DNA from: Sulfuritalea sp.
GTDB lineage: Bacteria > Pseudomonadota > Gammaproteobacteria > Burkholderiales > Rhodocyclaceae
Assembly (NCBI GenBank): GCA_022842325.1
Contig: JALHPU010000003.1
Coordinates: forward strand, 162,612 to 226,611
Length of the DNA stretch: 64,000 bases
Direction: 5' to 3'
How positions within the stretch are numbered: position 1 is the stretch's first letter; every line of letters begins with the position of its first letter. The notes under the pieces are model-generated. The model ran no database searches and was not told where the DNA came from. It saw nothing but the letters and a program-made list of their open reading frames with translations. A program made the translations under genes and the position numbers. This document shows positions 29,873 through 40,829 of this stretch, piece after piece.

Positions 29873-30682
29873 GTGCCGCATAAGCCTGCGGATGCCGCGC
29901 CGGAAGCCCGCAGCGGCATCCAGGTCATCGAGCGCATGATGAAACTGCTCGACGTCCTTTCCTACCATCCCGATCCGGTCAGCCTCAAGCAATTGGCGCT
30001 GGAAACCGGCCTGCATCCGTCGACCGCGCATCGCATCCTCGCCGCGATGGCCACCTCCGGCTTCGTCGAGCGCGCCGATCCGGGCACCTATCGGCTCGGC
30101 ATCCGCCTGCTGGAGCTCGGCAACGTGGTCAAGTCGCGCATCAGCATCGGCCAGGCGGCGATGCCGCTGATGCAGCGCCTGCACCAGCAGCTCGGCGAAA
30201 GCGTCAATCTGGGCGTGCGCCAGGGCGACGAAATCGTCTATGTCGAGCGCACCTCCAGCGGCCGCTCCTCGGTACGCGTGGTGCATCTCGTGGGCGCGCG
30301 CGCGCCGCTGCATGTCACCGCGGTGGGCAAGCTCTACCTGGCCGAAGACGGCCCGCAAAAGCTGCGCGAATACGTCAAGCGCACCGGGCTGCCCGGCTAT
30401 ACGCCGACCTCGCTGACCACGCTGGCGGCGCTGGAACGCGAGGTCGACCGGGCGCGGCGCCACGGCGTGGCCTTCGACAACGAGGAAATCGAGCAGGGCC
30501 TGCGCTGCATCGCGGCGCCGGTGCGCGACGATACCGGCGAACTGGTGGCCGGCCTTTCCGTCTCGGCCCCGGCCGAGCGCCACAGCCCGGACTGGGCGAA
30601 AATCGTCAAGGAAACCGCCGACGCCATTTCCCTGGCGATTGGCTACGCGCCGTCGCCACAGCGCCAGCCCGAAAAACAATGA
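29873..30682 (+). CDS. IclR-family transcriptional regulator
   Basis: 269 residues. N-terminal winged helix (about 15-80, '[24 protein letters not shown]') and C-terminal IclR effector domain (about 90-255). The start is GTG at 29873; a nearby ATG at 29868 is out of frame. Divergence from lutABC makes it the likely lactate-responsive regulator of that operon, in place of the usual GntR-type LldR. That link is inference. Confidence 0.88.
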   Translation: MPHKPADAAPEARSGIQVIERMMKLLDVLSYHPDPVSLKQLALETGLHPSTAHRILAAMATSGFVERADPGTYRLGIRLLELGNVVKSRISIGQAAMPLMQRLHQQLGESVNLGVRQGDEIVYVERTSSGRSSVRVVHLVGARAPLHVTAVGKLYLAEDGPQKLREYVKRTGLPGYTPTSLTTLAALEREVDRARRHGVAFDNEEIEQGLRCIAAPVRDDTGELVAGLSVSAPAERHSPDWAKIVKETADAISLAIGYAPSPQRQPEKQ

Positions 30683-30683
30683 T

Positions 30684-30712
30684 TTGACCGGCGGACGGGC
30701 TGTCTGTATACT
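30684..30712 (+). promoter_or_regulatory. Sigma-70 promoter of rplU-rpmA
   Basis: TTGACC (30684-30689), an exact 17-base spacer and TATACT (30707-30712) lie 38 bases before the rplU ATG. The match is near consensus, as expected for a ribosomal protein operon. Confidence 0.85.
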
Positions 30713-30749
30713 GCGCGGTTCTTTGCGTCATCCCATTGGAGTCTCCATC

Positions 30750-31061
30750 ATGTATGCGGTCATAAAAACCGGCGGCAAGCAATATCGCGTCGCTGCCGGC
30801 GAAAAACTCAAAATAGAACAGATACCGGCTGATGTAGGCACTGAAATCACTCTCGACCAGGTACTCATGGTCGGCGAGGGCGAATCGGTCAAGATCGGTT
30901 CTCCCATGCTCGCCGGTGCCACGGTTACTGCGAAAGTGATATCTCAGGGCCGTCATCCCAAGGTCACCATTTTCAAGATGCGCCGTCGCAAGCACTACCA
31001 GAAGCACCAGGGCCATCGCCAAAACTTCACCGAAATCGAGATCAGCGGCATTGCCGCCTGA
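30750..31061 (+). CDS. rplU: 50S ribosomal protein L21
   Basis: 103 residues, full length ([14 protein letters not shown] to the basic [16 protein letters not shown] segment). It binds 23S rRNA in the large subunit. It is followed by rpmA after 28 bases in the conserved rplU-rpmA-obgE order. Confidence 0.98.
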   Translation: MYAVIKTGGKQYRVAAGEKLKIEQIPADVGTEITLDQVLMVGEGESVKIGSPMLAGATVTAKVISQGRHPKVTIFKMRRRKHYQKHQGHRQNFTEIEISGIAA

Positions 31062-31089
31062 GCCCGACGAGAGAATCAGGAGCTAAGAC

Positions 31090-31353
31090 ATGGCACACAA
31101 AAAAGCAGGCGGCAGTTCCCGCAACGGCCGCGACTCGGAATCGAAACGACTGGGCGTCAAAAGCTACGGCGGCGAGCTGATTTCTGCCGGCAGTATCATC
31201 GTGCGTCAGCGCGGCACCGAGTTCCATCCCGGCGACAACGTCGGCATGGGCAAGGACCACACGCTGTTCGCCAAGATCGAAGGCACGGTGCAATTCGCCG
31301 TCAAGGGCCCGACCAAGCGCCGCGTGGTCAGCATCGTTCCGGCGGCAGCCTAA
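31090..31353 (+). CDS. rpmA: 50S ribosomal protein L27
   Basis: 87 residues beginning [20 protein letters not shown], the conserved N-terminal tail that reaches the peptidyl transferase centre. The AGGAGC ribosome binding site is well placed. A terminator hairpin follows 18 bases after the stop. Confidence 0.98.
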   Translation: MAHKKAGGSSRNGRDSESKRLGVKSYGGELISAGSIIVRQRGTEFHPGDNVGMGKDHTLFAKIEGTVQFAVKGPTKRRVVSIVPAAA

Positions 31354-31370
31354 GCCTCACCACTTTGCGA

Positions 31371-33545
<2,175 letters not shown>

Positions 33546-33561
33546 GGACAACGCCGAATTG

Positions 33562-33588
33562 AAAAAGCCACCCTCGGGTGGCTTTTTT
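33562..33588 (+). terminator. Rho-independent terminator after proB
   Basis: GCCACCC and GGGTGGC (33567-33573 and 33576-33582) are flanked by an A-tract and six Ts, 17 bases after the proB stop. The symmetric A/T tracts would allow it to act on both strands. Confidence 0.92.
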
Positions 33589-33666
33589 GCGTCTGCCTGC
33601 TGGTGGCGGGCGCCCGGTCGGGAACCCGGGTTTGATCCCGCAGCCACTCACCTGCGCCGAACGCAG

Positions 33667-33698
33667 CAAAAAAAACGGCCACCCGAAGGTGGCCGTTT
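33667..33698 (-). terminator. Rho-independent terminator of the porin gene
   Basis: A 10-bp stem (33674-33683 with 33688-33697) with a TTCG tetraloop on the minus strand is followed by a run of eight Ts. It lies about 40 bases past the porin stop. Confidence 0.93.
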
Positions 33699-33735
33699 GT
33701 ACTGCTGAACTTTCGTTCGGATCGACTGGAGTCGA

Positions 33736-34830
33736 TTAGAACGAGTGGTTCACGTTGAACGACACTTGCGACACGTCGGCACCAGCCGGGGTGGCGGTTG
33801 CGCCGTTGGCGGCCAGACCGAACAGGTCGTACGAACCACCGGACTTGTTGTCCAGCTTGGTGTAAGCCACGCCAACGTTGGTGCGCTTCGACAGCGAGTG
33901 ACCGAAGGACAGCGTGTAGGCATTGGCGCCCGAGTCGGCTACGCCGCTGGTGTTGCCAGCCTTGGCATAGGAGAGAGCGACTTGGTTGGCACCGAAGGTG
34001 TAGGAAATCGGCAACACCCAGGCGGTACGCGACACTTCGCCGGTGGTGAAGTCGAGCTTCGACTTGTTCCAGCCCAGACCAATGCCGAGGCCCATCGGGA
34101 AGGTGTAGCCGAACTGCAGCGTGTCGCCGCGCTGGTCGCCGGCAGCAGCGGTCTTGCCGCCTTCGACCGTGGCACGCCAGTAGCTGTAGCCAGCCTTGAT
34201 CGGGCCGTTGGCGTAGTTCAGGGCCAGGTTGGTGGCACTGCCCTTGCCGGGATCAGCGGCACCAGCGGCACGCAGGCCCGTGCCTTCGTTGGTAACAGCA
34301 GCGGACCAGTTCGTCGACATGGCAAGGCGTGCGCTGAAGCCGGACATGTTCGGGCTGTCATACATCACGACGTTCGGCGTACGCGTGGCGTTGGCGATGG
34401 AGGTGCCATTGACTTGCGCGAAAATGCCGTTGGAGAGGATGTTCTGCAGGGTGTAGGCCTTGTAGGACTCGATCGCGGTGCCGTAGTGCAGGTCTTGACG
34501 ACCAATGGCAACGCGGCCCCAGTTGCCGCCGAGGTGGATGTTGGTGTTGCCGGACGCGCCGAAAGCACCCAGATCAGGTGAGAAGCGGTTGTCGATGGTG
34601 AAACCGGCGTACATGCCACCGCCCAGATCTTCGCGGCCGCTGAACACCAGCATCGAGGACTGGTCGGAAACACGGTTCTCAGACGATGCATCGAAGCCGG
34701 CGCCGACGTTGCTCAGCTTGTACTGCTCGACCGACATGCGAACCAGGCCGGAAATGGTGACGTTGGTTTGGGCGAAGGCGCCGCCGGAAACCAGACCAGC
34801 AACAGCCAGAGCGATTAGTTTCTTTTGCAT
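33736..34830 (-). CDS. Outer membrane porin, betaproteobacterial general porin family
   Basis: 364 residues. Signal peptide MQKKLIALAVAGLVSGGAFA, then a beta-barrel of alternating strands beginning QTNVTISGLVRMSVEQY and ending in the terminal Phe (VSFNVNHSF) needed for barrel insertion. 'LGGNWGRVAIGRQ' near residue 100 is the typical porin_4 segment. The ATG at 34830 has a GGAGAAA site. Codon use is less GC-skewed than its neighbours, as common for highly expressed porins. Substrate selectivity cannot be told. Confidence 0.93.
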   Translation of the reverse strand: MQKKLIALAVAGLVSGGAFAQTNVTISGLVRMSVEQYKLSNVGAGFDASSENRVSDQSSMLVFSGREDLGGGMYAGFTIDNRFSPDLGAFGASGNTNIHLGGNWGRVAIGRQDLHYGTAIESYKAYTLQNILSNGIFAQVNGTSIANATRTPNVVMYDSPNMSGFSARLAMSTNWSAAVTNEGTGLRAAGAADPGKGSATNLALNYANGPIKAGYSYWRATVEGGKTAAAGDQRGDTLQFGYTFPMGLGIGLGWNKSKLDFTTGEVSRTAWVLPISYTFGANQVALSYAKAGNTSGVADSGANAYTLSFGHSLSKRTNVGVAYTKLDNKSGGSYDLFGLAANGATATPAGADVSQVSFNVNHSF

Positions 34831-35164
34831 ATATTTCTCCAAAGAGAGTTGGTTATTAACAGCTTGCAATGACACCACGTGGTCGGTCACTGCTGGCTGC
34901 CACTACCCGATTTCGGGAAGCTGGGAGCATTCTGCCTTCGGGGTCGGCCATGAACAATTGCGAAGGGGTTTTTGACCGTACCAAAGACCTATTTTGTGGT
35001 TTTCTCACCACAGTGACCGCCTTGCTCTGCACTACCTTGGGGTCGCCGCCAGGGCCGACTGTTCCGCCCGGCTTGGCAAAGATCCGCCCGGATGCTGGTG
35101 CTGACCGAATCCCACCCTATATCGGCCCGGGAATTCAGCCAGTCCAGCCGCCGTCGGCCCCGCC
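34831..35164. other. Long leader/promoter region of the porin gene
   Basis: No gene seen in 334 bases. It contains a degenerate dispersed motif copy (35042-35068) and an inverted repeat TGTGGT/ACCACA at 34995-35012. No confident promoter was found. The stretch probably holds the porin's regulatory sites. Confidence 0.5.
35042..35068 (+). repeat. Degenerate dispersed motif copy, intergenic
   Basis: CGCCGCCAGGGCCGACTGTT, sharing the AGGGCC variant with the rsmH copy. Confidence 0.45.
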
Positions 35165-36013
35165 TCAATAGGTGTAAAAGCCGCGTCCCGTCTTGCGCCC
35201 GAGATAGCCGGCAGCGACCATTTCCTTGAGCAGGGGCGCCGGACGGTATTTTGAGTCGTTGAAGCCCTCGTAGAAGACCTTCATCACTGCCAGCATGGTG
35301 TCCAGCCCGATCATGTCGGCCAGGGCCAGCGGGCCGATCGGATGGTTGCAGCCCAGTTTCATGCCGGCGTCGATCTCCTCGGCCGAAGCCAGGCCTTCGG
35401 CGTAGACGAAAATCGCCTCGTTGATCATCGGGCAAAGGATGCGATTGACCACGAATCCGGGGTTGTTCTTGACCGTGATCGGCGTCTTGCCCAGCGCCTT
35501 GGCCAGCGCCTCGACCCGGGCATGCGTTGCATCGGAAGTCTGCAGGCCGCGAATCAGCTCGACCAGCGCCATCATCGGCACCGGGTTGAAAAAATGCATG
35601 CCGATGAAGCGGTCGGCGCGCCCGGTAGCGGCGGCGAGCTGGGTGATCGAGATCGACGAGGTGTTGCTGGCGATGATGGTGTCGGCGCCGATCACGGCTT
35701 CGACGTCCTTGAGGATGCGCAGCTTCAGCCCCTCGTTCTCGGTCGCCGCCTCGATCACGATGTCGGCAGCCTTGAGGTCGGCCATCAGCGTGGTCGCCCT
35801 GATGCGCGCCATGGCGGCCGCCTTCTGCTCGGCCGTCATCTTCTCCTTCTTGACCAGCCGGTCGAGGCTGCCGGAAATCGTGGCGACGCCCTTCTGCACG
35901 GCGGCTTCGTTGATGTCCAGCATCACCGCGTCGATGCCGGCGACCGCGCAGGCCTGCGCGATGCCGTTGCCCATGGTTCCGGCACCGATGATGCCGACGG
36001 TCTTGATAGTCAT
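35165..36013 (-). CDS. 3-hydroxybutyryl-CoA dehydrogenase
   Basis: 282 residues. NAD-binding Rossmann domain with GAGTMGNGIA near residue 10, the catalytic SNTSSIS and HFFNPVP segments near residues 117 and 138, and the C-terminal helical domain (GNHPIGPLALADMIGLD type). It interconverts acetoacetyl-CoA and 3-hydroxybutyryl-CoA, in butyrate or polyhydroxybutyrate metabolism or short-chain beta-oxidation. It appears monocistronic, so the pathway cannot be decided from context. Confidence 0.93.
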   Translation of the reverse strand: MTIKTVGIIGAGTMGNGIAQACAVAGIDAVMLDINEAAVQKGVATISGSLDRLVKKEKMTAEQKAAAMARIRATTLMADLKAADIVIEAATENEGLKLRILKDVEAVIGADTIIASNTSSISITQLAAATGRADRFIGMHFFNPVPMMALVELIRGLQTSDATHARVEALAKALGKTPITVKNNPGFVVNRILCPMINEAIFVYAEGLASAEEIDAGMKLGCNHPIGPLALADMIGLDTMLAVMKVFYEGFNDSKYRPAPLLKEMVAAGYLGRKTGRGFYTY

Positions 36014-36153
36014 TTGCTGCTTCTCCTTCTGAATCGTGAATAAAGCGCGAAGCGCGCCAGTTTTGCCATCGTGCCGGGCTTGATGCCGCCAGCCGATGGC
36101 CGTCGCGCATTATCGCAGCGACGGCATTGCTCAAGCAGCCCCGTGCGCGGTTT

Positions 36154-38412
36154 TCAGCGCGAACCGGGGTATACGCAGACCCGGTTGCGGCCTGTGCGCT
36201 TGGCCTCGTACAGCGCGCTGTCGGCCTGGCCCAGCAGCATGTCGATGTTGGCGCCGCCGGCCAGCGTGGTCACGCCGATCGACAGCGTGAAGTGCAGCGG
36301 CAGGCCGTGCTCCAGCGCCACCTCGGTATCGGCTACGGCCCGGCGCAGGCGTTCGGCAACCTCGAGCGCCTGCGCGGCGTCGGTCTGCGGCAGGATCACA
36401 GCGAATTCCTCGCCGCCGATGCGGCCGACGCTGTCGATCTCGCGCAATGCCTCACGGCACACAGTGCCCAGTTGCTGCAGCACCAGGTCTCCGGTCTGGT
36501 GGCCGTAGGTATCGTTGACGCTCTTGAAGTGGTCGATGTCCATCATGAACAGCGACAATGAGCCTCCGTAGCGGATTGCGCGCGACAGTTCCTGCTCCGC
36601 CAGCACCATGAAATGCCGCCGGTTGGCGAGGCCGGTCAGCGCGTCGATCTGGGACAGGCGCTCGAGTTCCTGTTGGGCCTGCTTGTGTGCGGTGATGTCG
36701 CGCGTGACGCCGAGCAGGCCGGTAACCTGCCCATCGGCATCGCGCATCGGCACCGCGTGCGTGTCCAGCCAGCGGCGGCGGCCCTTGAGGCCGATGATCT
36801 CGAACTCCAGTGTTGCGGTACCACCCTGGCAGACCGTCTTGTTCAGGGCATTGAAGGCGGCCTGGTGCTCGGGCACCACCAGATCGACCACCCTGGCGCC
36901 GATCACCTGCTGTTCCGCTTCGGCCTCGATCATGTCGAGGCCGGCACGGTTCATCTGTCGCAGCGTTCCGTCCGGTGCAAGGACCTTGACGCATTCGGGC
37001 TCGGCTTCGATGATCGCCTTCAGCTTGGCTTCGCTGGCGGCCAGTGCCAGCTCGGTCTGCTTGAACTGGCTGATGTCCGAAACCAGGACGAAAAAGCCCT
37101 TCACCCGATCGCCGTCGAGATCCGGAACATAGTGGGCCCAGGTATGTCCCGTCGTGCCGTCCGCCCTGGTCAGCTTGCGCTCGAAATCCTGCCGTTCGCC
37201 GCGCAGCGCAGCGCGGATATGGGGCTCGTTCTTGCGAAACAACTCCTCGCCCATGAGATCCCGGATGTGAATGCCGCGCATCTGCTCCGGTGTCTTGCCG
37301 AACCATTCCAGATAGGCGCTGTTGGCAAAGCCGCAGCGAAGTTCATTGGTCCAGTAGCCCACCATGCCGGGAATGTTGTCGGCAATCGTTTTCATGAAAC
37401 GTTCGCTGGCCTCCAGCGCCTTGGCAGCTTCTTCTTCCTGCCGCACAAATTGCCGGCTGCGGCGCTGGTAAGCGTAAAGCCCCAGGGCGAACACCAGCAC
37501 ACTGAGGACAAACCAGACCGCCTTCAACTGGAGGTCACGGCGCCAGCGGACGTAGATATCCTCGAGCCGGCGCGACACGGCAACGCCCAGCGGCTTGTCC
37601 ATATCGAGTTCGGCCGGCTGCACGTTGCGCTGGACGATCATGCGTTCCTCGCCTATCGCGAGCACGGTGCCATAGAATATGCTGACAGCCTGCCCGCTGT
37701 CCCGGTGGCGCCTGAAGAAGGAGCCGGGCCGGTCCAGATTCATGCCGACGACGCCATTCTGTTCATGCGGCATATGCACGAAGACGATGCCGTCGCCGTG
37801 ATGCAGGGAGGCCTTCACGTCCGCGGCATAGCGTACAGACTCCAGTAGCGGATCGAAGTACTGGGGATCCAGGGTGGCCGTAATCACGCCGGCAAATTCG
37901 CCGCCGGCATCGGGAATCATCCGCGTCACGTTGATGGCAAATACCCCGAGTGCGGTGCGAAACGGCGGCGAGACGAACAAGACATCGGGACTGGCCCGTT
38001 GCTGCGGCGCCTTGAAATAGTCGCGCTGGCTGAAGTCGGTTTTATTGTCGGCCAGTTCCGCCCGGCTGGTGGCCCTGATCCTGCCGCTCCTGTCGAGTAT
38101 GTTGATGGTGCGCACGCTGGGCATGGCTTCGGCCAGCGTGACGAGGCGCTCATTGAACTTCGCGCTGATCGGGGCGGCGAGGACTTCCTTGCGCAGATCG
38201 GCCAATACCCGGTTGACCGACGCCAGATTCTGCTCGACGTTCTCCTCGATGACCCGGGATATCGCCAATAGCCGCTCCTGCTCACGACGTTCGACGCGGT
38301 CATGATCCTGATAAAGGTCGTAGCCGACGACGATGCCGAGCACCAGCACGGCCATGGCGAAGAGCAGCCACTGCACCAGAAAGGGATCGTGTCGGCGATG
38401 TGGCGAATTCAT
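36154..38412 (-). CDS. Membrane diguanylate cyclase with dCache and two PAS domains
   Basis: 752 residues. A transmembrane helix (about 13-33) is followed by a periplasmic dCache sensor (about 40-290) and a second helix (about 305-322). Two PAS/PAC modules (about 340-460 and 465-585) and a GGDEF domain (about 590-750) complete it. The active site is GGEEF, and an RxxD inhibitory site precedes it at the usual 5-residue distance (REIDSVGRIGGEEF). No EAL domain is present, so it should only make cyclic di-GMP. The periplasmic ligand is unknown. Confidence 0.92.
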   Translation of the reverse strand: MNSPHRRHDPFLVQWLLFAMAVLVLGIVVGYDLYQDHDRVERREQERLLAISRVIEENVEQNLASVNRVLADLRKEVLAAPISAKFNERLVTLAEAMPSVRTINILDRSGRIRATSRAELADNKTDFSQRDYFKAPQQRASPDVLFVSPPFRTALGVFAINVTRMIPDAGGEFAGVITATLDPQYFDPLLESVRYAADVKASLHHGDGIVFVHMPHEQNGVVGMNLDRPGSFFRRHRDSGQAVSIFYGTVLAIGEERMIVQRNVQPAELDMDKPLGVAVSRRLEDIYVRWRRDLQLKAVWFVLSVLVFALGLYAYQRRSRQFVRQEEEAAKALEASERFMKTIADNIPGMVGYWTNELRCGFANSAYLEWFGKTPEQMRGIHIRDLMGEELFRKNEPHIRAALRGERQDFERKLTRADGTTGHTWAHYVPDLDGDRVKGFFVLVSDISQFKQTELALAASEAKLKAIIEAEPECVKVLAPDGTLRQMNRAGLDMIEAEAEQQVIGARVVDLVVPEHQAAFNALNKTVCQGGTATLEFEIIGLKGRRRWLDTHAVPMRDADGQVTGLLGVTRDITAHKQAQQELERLSQIDALTGLANRRHFMVLAEQELSRAIRYGGSLSLFMMDIDHFKSVNDTYGHQTGDLVLQQLGTVCREALREIDSVGRIGGEEFAVILPQTDAAQALEVAERLRRAVADTEVALEHGLPLHFTLSIGVTTLAGGANIDMLLGQADSALYEAKRTGRNRVCVYPGSR

Positions 38413-38829
38413 GTGTCGGCGTCAGGTGGATGGACGAAGTCAACGCGGCCCCTGCCCGGATTCCATTCCTCCCAAAACCCCCGATGGGCGAATTTCCGGG
38501 GCAGATGCAACAGTGTGCCCGAAAGGCAGGGGCATTCGTGCCGATTCCCCCGGGAAAGCCAGGTTTTTCGCCGGGATTTGCGCAGGCGCAACTCCGCGCC
38601 GGGCGATAGCCAGCCGCCGCAATCACCTCGCCGCTGAACGACGCCGCTTGCCTGGCGGGCGCCGACTTCCGGACCGGTAGGTCATCCCGATGCGGCTCAT
38701 CCCCGACGGATTGCGGCCACTTGCCAATGCCATATTGTGTTGTTCCGGCAAAAGGCGCAGCATTCCCGTTGGCTGCCACCGGCAACAGCGGTGTGGCGCC
38801 ACGCACAATACCAATCCAGGAGGACTGGC
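38413..38829. other. Intergenic region upstream of the lectin-like gene
   Basis: No convincing gene in 417 bases. It contains a degenerate dispersed motif copy (38647-38672). TTGCGG with a 16-base spacer and TATTGT at about 38710-38740 is a weak promoter candidate for the plus-strand pair. A strong AGGAGGA ribosome binding site closes the region. Confidence 0.45.
38647..38672 (+). repeat. Degenerate dispersed motif copy, intergenic
   Basis: CTGGCGGGCGCCGACTTCC, keeping only the 3' half of the core. Confidence 0.4.
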
Positions 38830-39243
38830 ATGACCAAACTGGCGATTGGAGCAACCCATTCCCTTGACGTGGACCCGCAGCTGCGGTTCGCCCCCAGCGG
38901 CCTCGAAGTGGCGTCCGGCGAGCGCTACCGCTTCGTCGCTTCCGGCAAATGGAAGGACTGGTTCCACATTTGCGACGCCAACGGCTGGTCCTCGCCCCTG
39001 CAGCGCTGGAACCGGGTGCCGAACCAGCCGTTTTTCATGCTCTGCGGCTGCATCGGCAGCGACGAGGCGAACGTCTTTGCCATCGGCGCAGGCCATGACT
39101 GGCCGGTGCCCGAAACAGCCGCCAATTCGACCGACCATGGGCTGAACCTGTTCGCCAACGATTGGCGCCACATGTACTGGAACAACCACGCGCTGCAGCC
39201 GCCCGACGGACCGCTGCGGGTGGAGATCACCCGCATTGCATGA
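38830..39243 (+). CDS. Small LecA-like beta-sandwich protein, function unknown
   Basis: 137 residues, no signal peptide, with a strong AGGAGGA site. The pattern of an early 'VASGERYRFVASGKW' strand pair, a 'GCIGSD' turn and the C-terminal 'LFANDWRHMYWNNHALQ...LRVEITRI' resembles the PA-I lectin (LecA) plan, in which an Asn/Asp-rich strand binds calcium and sugar. The similarity is by eye and distant. It is followed after 44 bases by a subtilase, and the two probably form one unit. The ligand is unknown. Confidence 0.5.
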   Translation: MTKLAIGATHSLDVDPQLRFAPSGLEVASGERYRFVASGKWKDWFHICDANGWSSPLQRWNRVPNQPFFMLCGCIGSDEANVFAIGAGHDWPVPETAANSTDHGLNLFANDWRHMYWNNHALQPPDGPLRVEITRIA

Positions 39244-39287
39244 CGCCGCACCACATCATTGAACTTGTACCTGCCAAGGAGACCCCC

Positions 39288-40739
39288 ATGCCGTTCGATT
39301 CGATCACCGCCGAAGTCCTCATCCTGCGCCTGCGCAAGAACGATACGCCGGCCGCGCTCCAGTCCCGCATCGAAGCCACCACGGGGCCGATCAGCGGCGA
39401 ACTGCTTTCCTGGCTCGACGACCAATGGTGCTACCTGAGCGGCGGCGGCGAGGAACTCCTGGCCCGGCGCGTGCCCGGCAAATCCGCCGCGCAGATCTGC
39501 ATCGGGGCCGGCGCCGCCCGGGTGATCGGCATCCCGCTGACCGAGTTTCAGTTTCGGCTCGGGCGACGCGCGAACAAGACCGGCTTCCTGCGCGACGCCG
39601 ACGCCACCGGCGTGGCAATGCCGAGCGTGGTCGGCGACAGCGTGACGATCGACGGCCGCAGCATCGAACTCGACTGGCAGCTCACGATCAGCCGCATCGA
39701 CAAGGCCTGGTCCCTGTTCGACCTGACCCCCGGCAATATCCCCTGGGCCGACGTCCGTATCGGCCATATCGACACCGGCTGCACCCGGCATCCGGCGCTG
39801 GGCTTCCATGGCGGCGTCAGCGACTACCTGCGGCCCGACCTCGGAAAGAATTACTTCAGCGACTTCCTGCCCCTGCCCAGCCCCGACCAGCCCAACAACA
39901 ACCCGCCCGAGGAAGCAGGCCCCTTCGACAACCTGACGGGCGGCAACGGCGGCCACGGCACGCGCACCCTATCGACACTGGCCGGGTTCTACGAGCTTGC
40001 CGACGACGACATCCCGCCCTTCTACGGCGCCGCGCCCGGCGCCTGCGTGATTCCCTACCGCGTCACCGACTCGATCCTGATCGATGCCGTGCAGCGACTG
40101 ATGGTCGAGGCCATCGACGATGCGATCGCCAAGGATTGCCGCGTCATCAGCATGAGCCTGGGCGGCATCATTCCCTGGTCGCCGCTCGCGCGCGCCATCG
40201 ACCGGGCCTACGCGGCCGGCGTGATCGTCTGCGCCGCGGCCGGCAATGTCATCCGCGAAGTCACCTACCCCGGCCGCTACAACCGCGTACTCACCCTCGG
40301 CGGCGTCAGCCCGGCGGGGCCCGATGCATTCAAGCCATGGGACAACGCCTCGCGCGGCCCGTTCGTCGATGTCTGCGGCCCCGCCGACGGCATCCGCCGC
40401 GCCAGCATCGAAAGGCGCGATGGCGCGCTGGTGCCCTTCATTGCCGCCAAGGCCAGCGGCACCTCCTACGCCACCGCCATGTGCGCGGGGATCGCTGCAA
40501 TGTGGCTGGCGAAGCGGCGCAGCGAACTCGAAGCCGCCTACGGCGCGCCCAACTGGCGCTGGCCGGCGGCGTTCAAGCAACTGATCAAGGCGACCGCCGT
40601 AGCGGGCGCGAACTGGGACGCCGGCAACTGGGGACGCGGCCTCTACCAGGCCGACGCGCTGCTCCTGGCCGAGCTGCCGCCGGCTGCCGCGCTGCATCAC
40701 GAAGCCGAAGCAGGGGCGCCCTTCGATCCGGCTGCCTAG
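39288..40739 (+). CDS. Subtilisin-like serine protease (S8 family) without signal peptide
   Basis: 483 residues from the ATG at 39288, chosen for the AAGGAG site. An earlier in-frame ATG overlapping the previous stop is less likely. An N-terminal region of about 150 residues is not recognised. The catalytic triad is intact: Asp162 (GHIDTG), His223 (GGHGTRT) and Ser393 (SGTSYATAM), with the oxyanion Asn in 'CAAAGN'. There is no signal sequence, so it acts inside the cell or is exported by another route. Pairing with a lectin-like protein is unusual, and the role is unknown. Confidence 0.85.
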   Translation: MPFDSITAEVLILRLRKNDTPAALQSRIEATTGPISGELLSWLDDQWCYLSGGGEELLARRVPGKSAAQICIGAGAARVIGIPLTEFQFRLGRRANKTGFLRDADATGVAMPSVVGDSVTIDGRSIELDWQLTISRIDKAWSLFDLTPGNIPWADVRIGHIDTGCTRHPALGFHGGVSDYLRPDLGKNYFSDFLPLPSPDQPNNNPPEEAGPFDNLTGGNGGHGTRTLSTLAGFYELADDDIPPFYGAAPGACVIPYRVTDSILIDAVQRLMVEAIDDAIAKDCRVISMSLGGIIPWSPLARAIDRAYAAGVIVCAAAGNVIREVTYPGRYNRVLTLGGVSPAGPDAFKPWDNASRGPFVDVCGPADGIRRASIERRDGALVPFIAAKASGTSYATAMCAGIAAMWLAKRRSELEAAYGAPNWRWPAAFKQLIKATAVAGANWDAGNWGRGLYQADALLLAELPPAAALHHEAEAGAPFDPAA

Positions 40740-40747
40740 GCGTTTTC

Positions 40748-40816
40748 GCGCCGGCGGCATTGCCGCCGTACCGCCGGCGCCGTCCGCAAGGGATACCGTC
40801 TCCGGCTCGGCCGGAG
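40748..40816. repeat. Two inverted repeats between convergent genes
   Basis: A 10-bp perfect stem (40748-40757 with 40771-40780) and a 7-bp stem (40800-40806 with 40810-40816) fill the gap between the subtilase and icmF ends. Neither has a T-tract. They may act as factor-dependent stop structures for both genes. Confidence 0.45.
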
Positions 40817-40829
40817 GCATAACTCTGCG

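Noticed and set aside
33600..33655. tRNA-like 3' end (GGGTTTGATCCC followed by GCAGCCA)
   Set aside because: No matching acceptor, D-arm or anticodon arm could be folded on either strand. It may be chance or a very degraded fragment.
34685..34705. Dispersed motif copy in the porin gene (GCCGGCGCCGAC)
   Set aside because: It lacks the ACTYT end and the flanks and sits in a Gly/Ala-rich strand where such codons are expected.
33736..34890. Porin start at the upstream in-frame ATG
   Set aside because: The internal ATG at 34830 begins a classic signal peptide and has a ribosome binding site. The extra 20 codons have neither.
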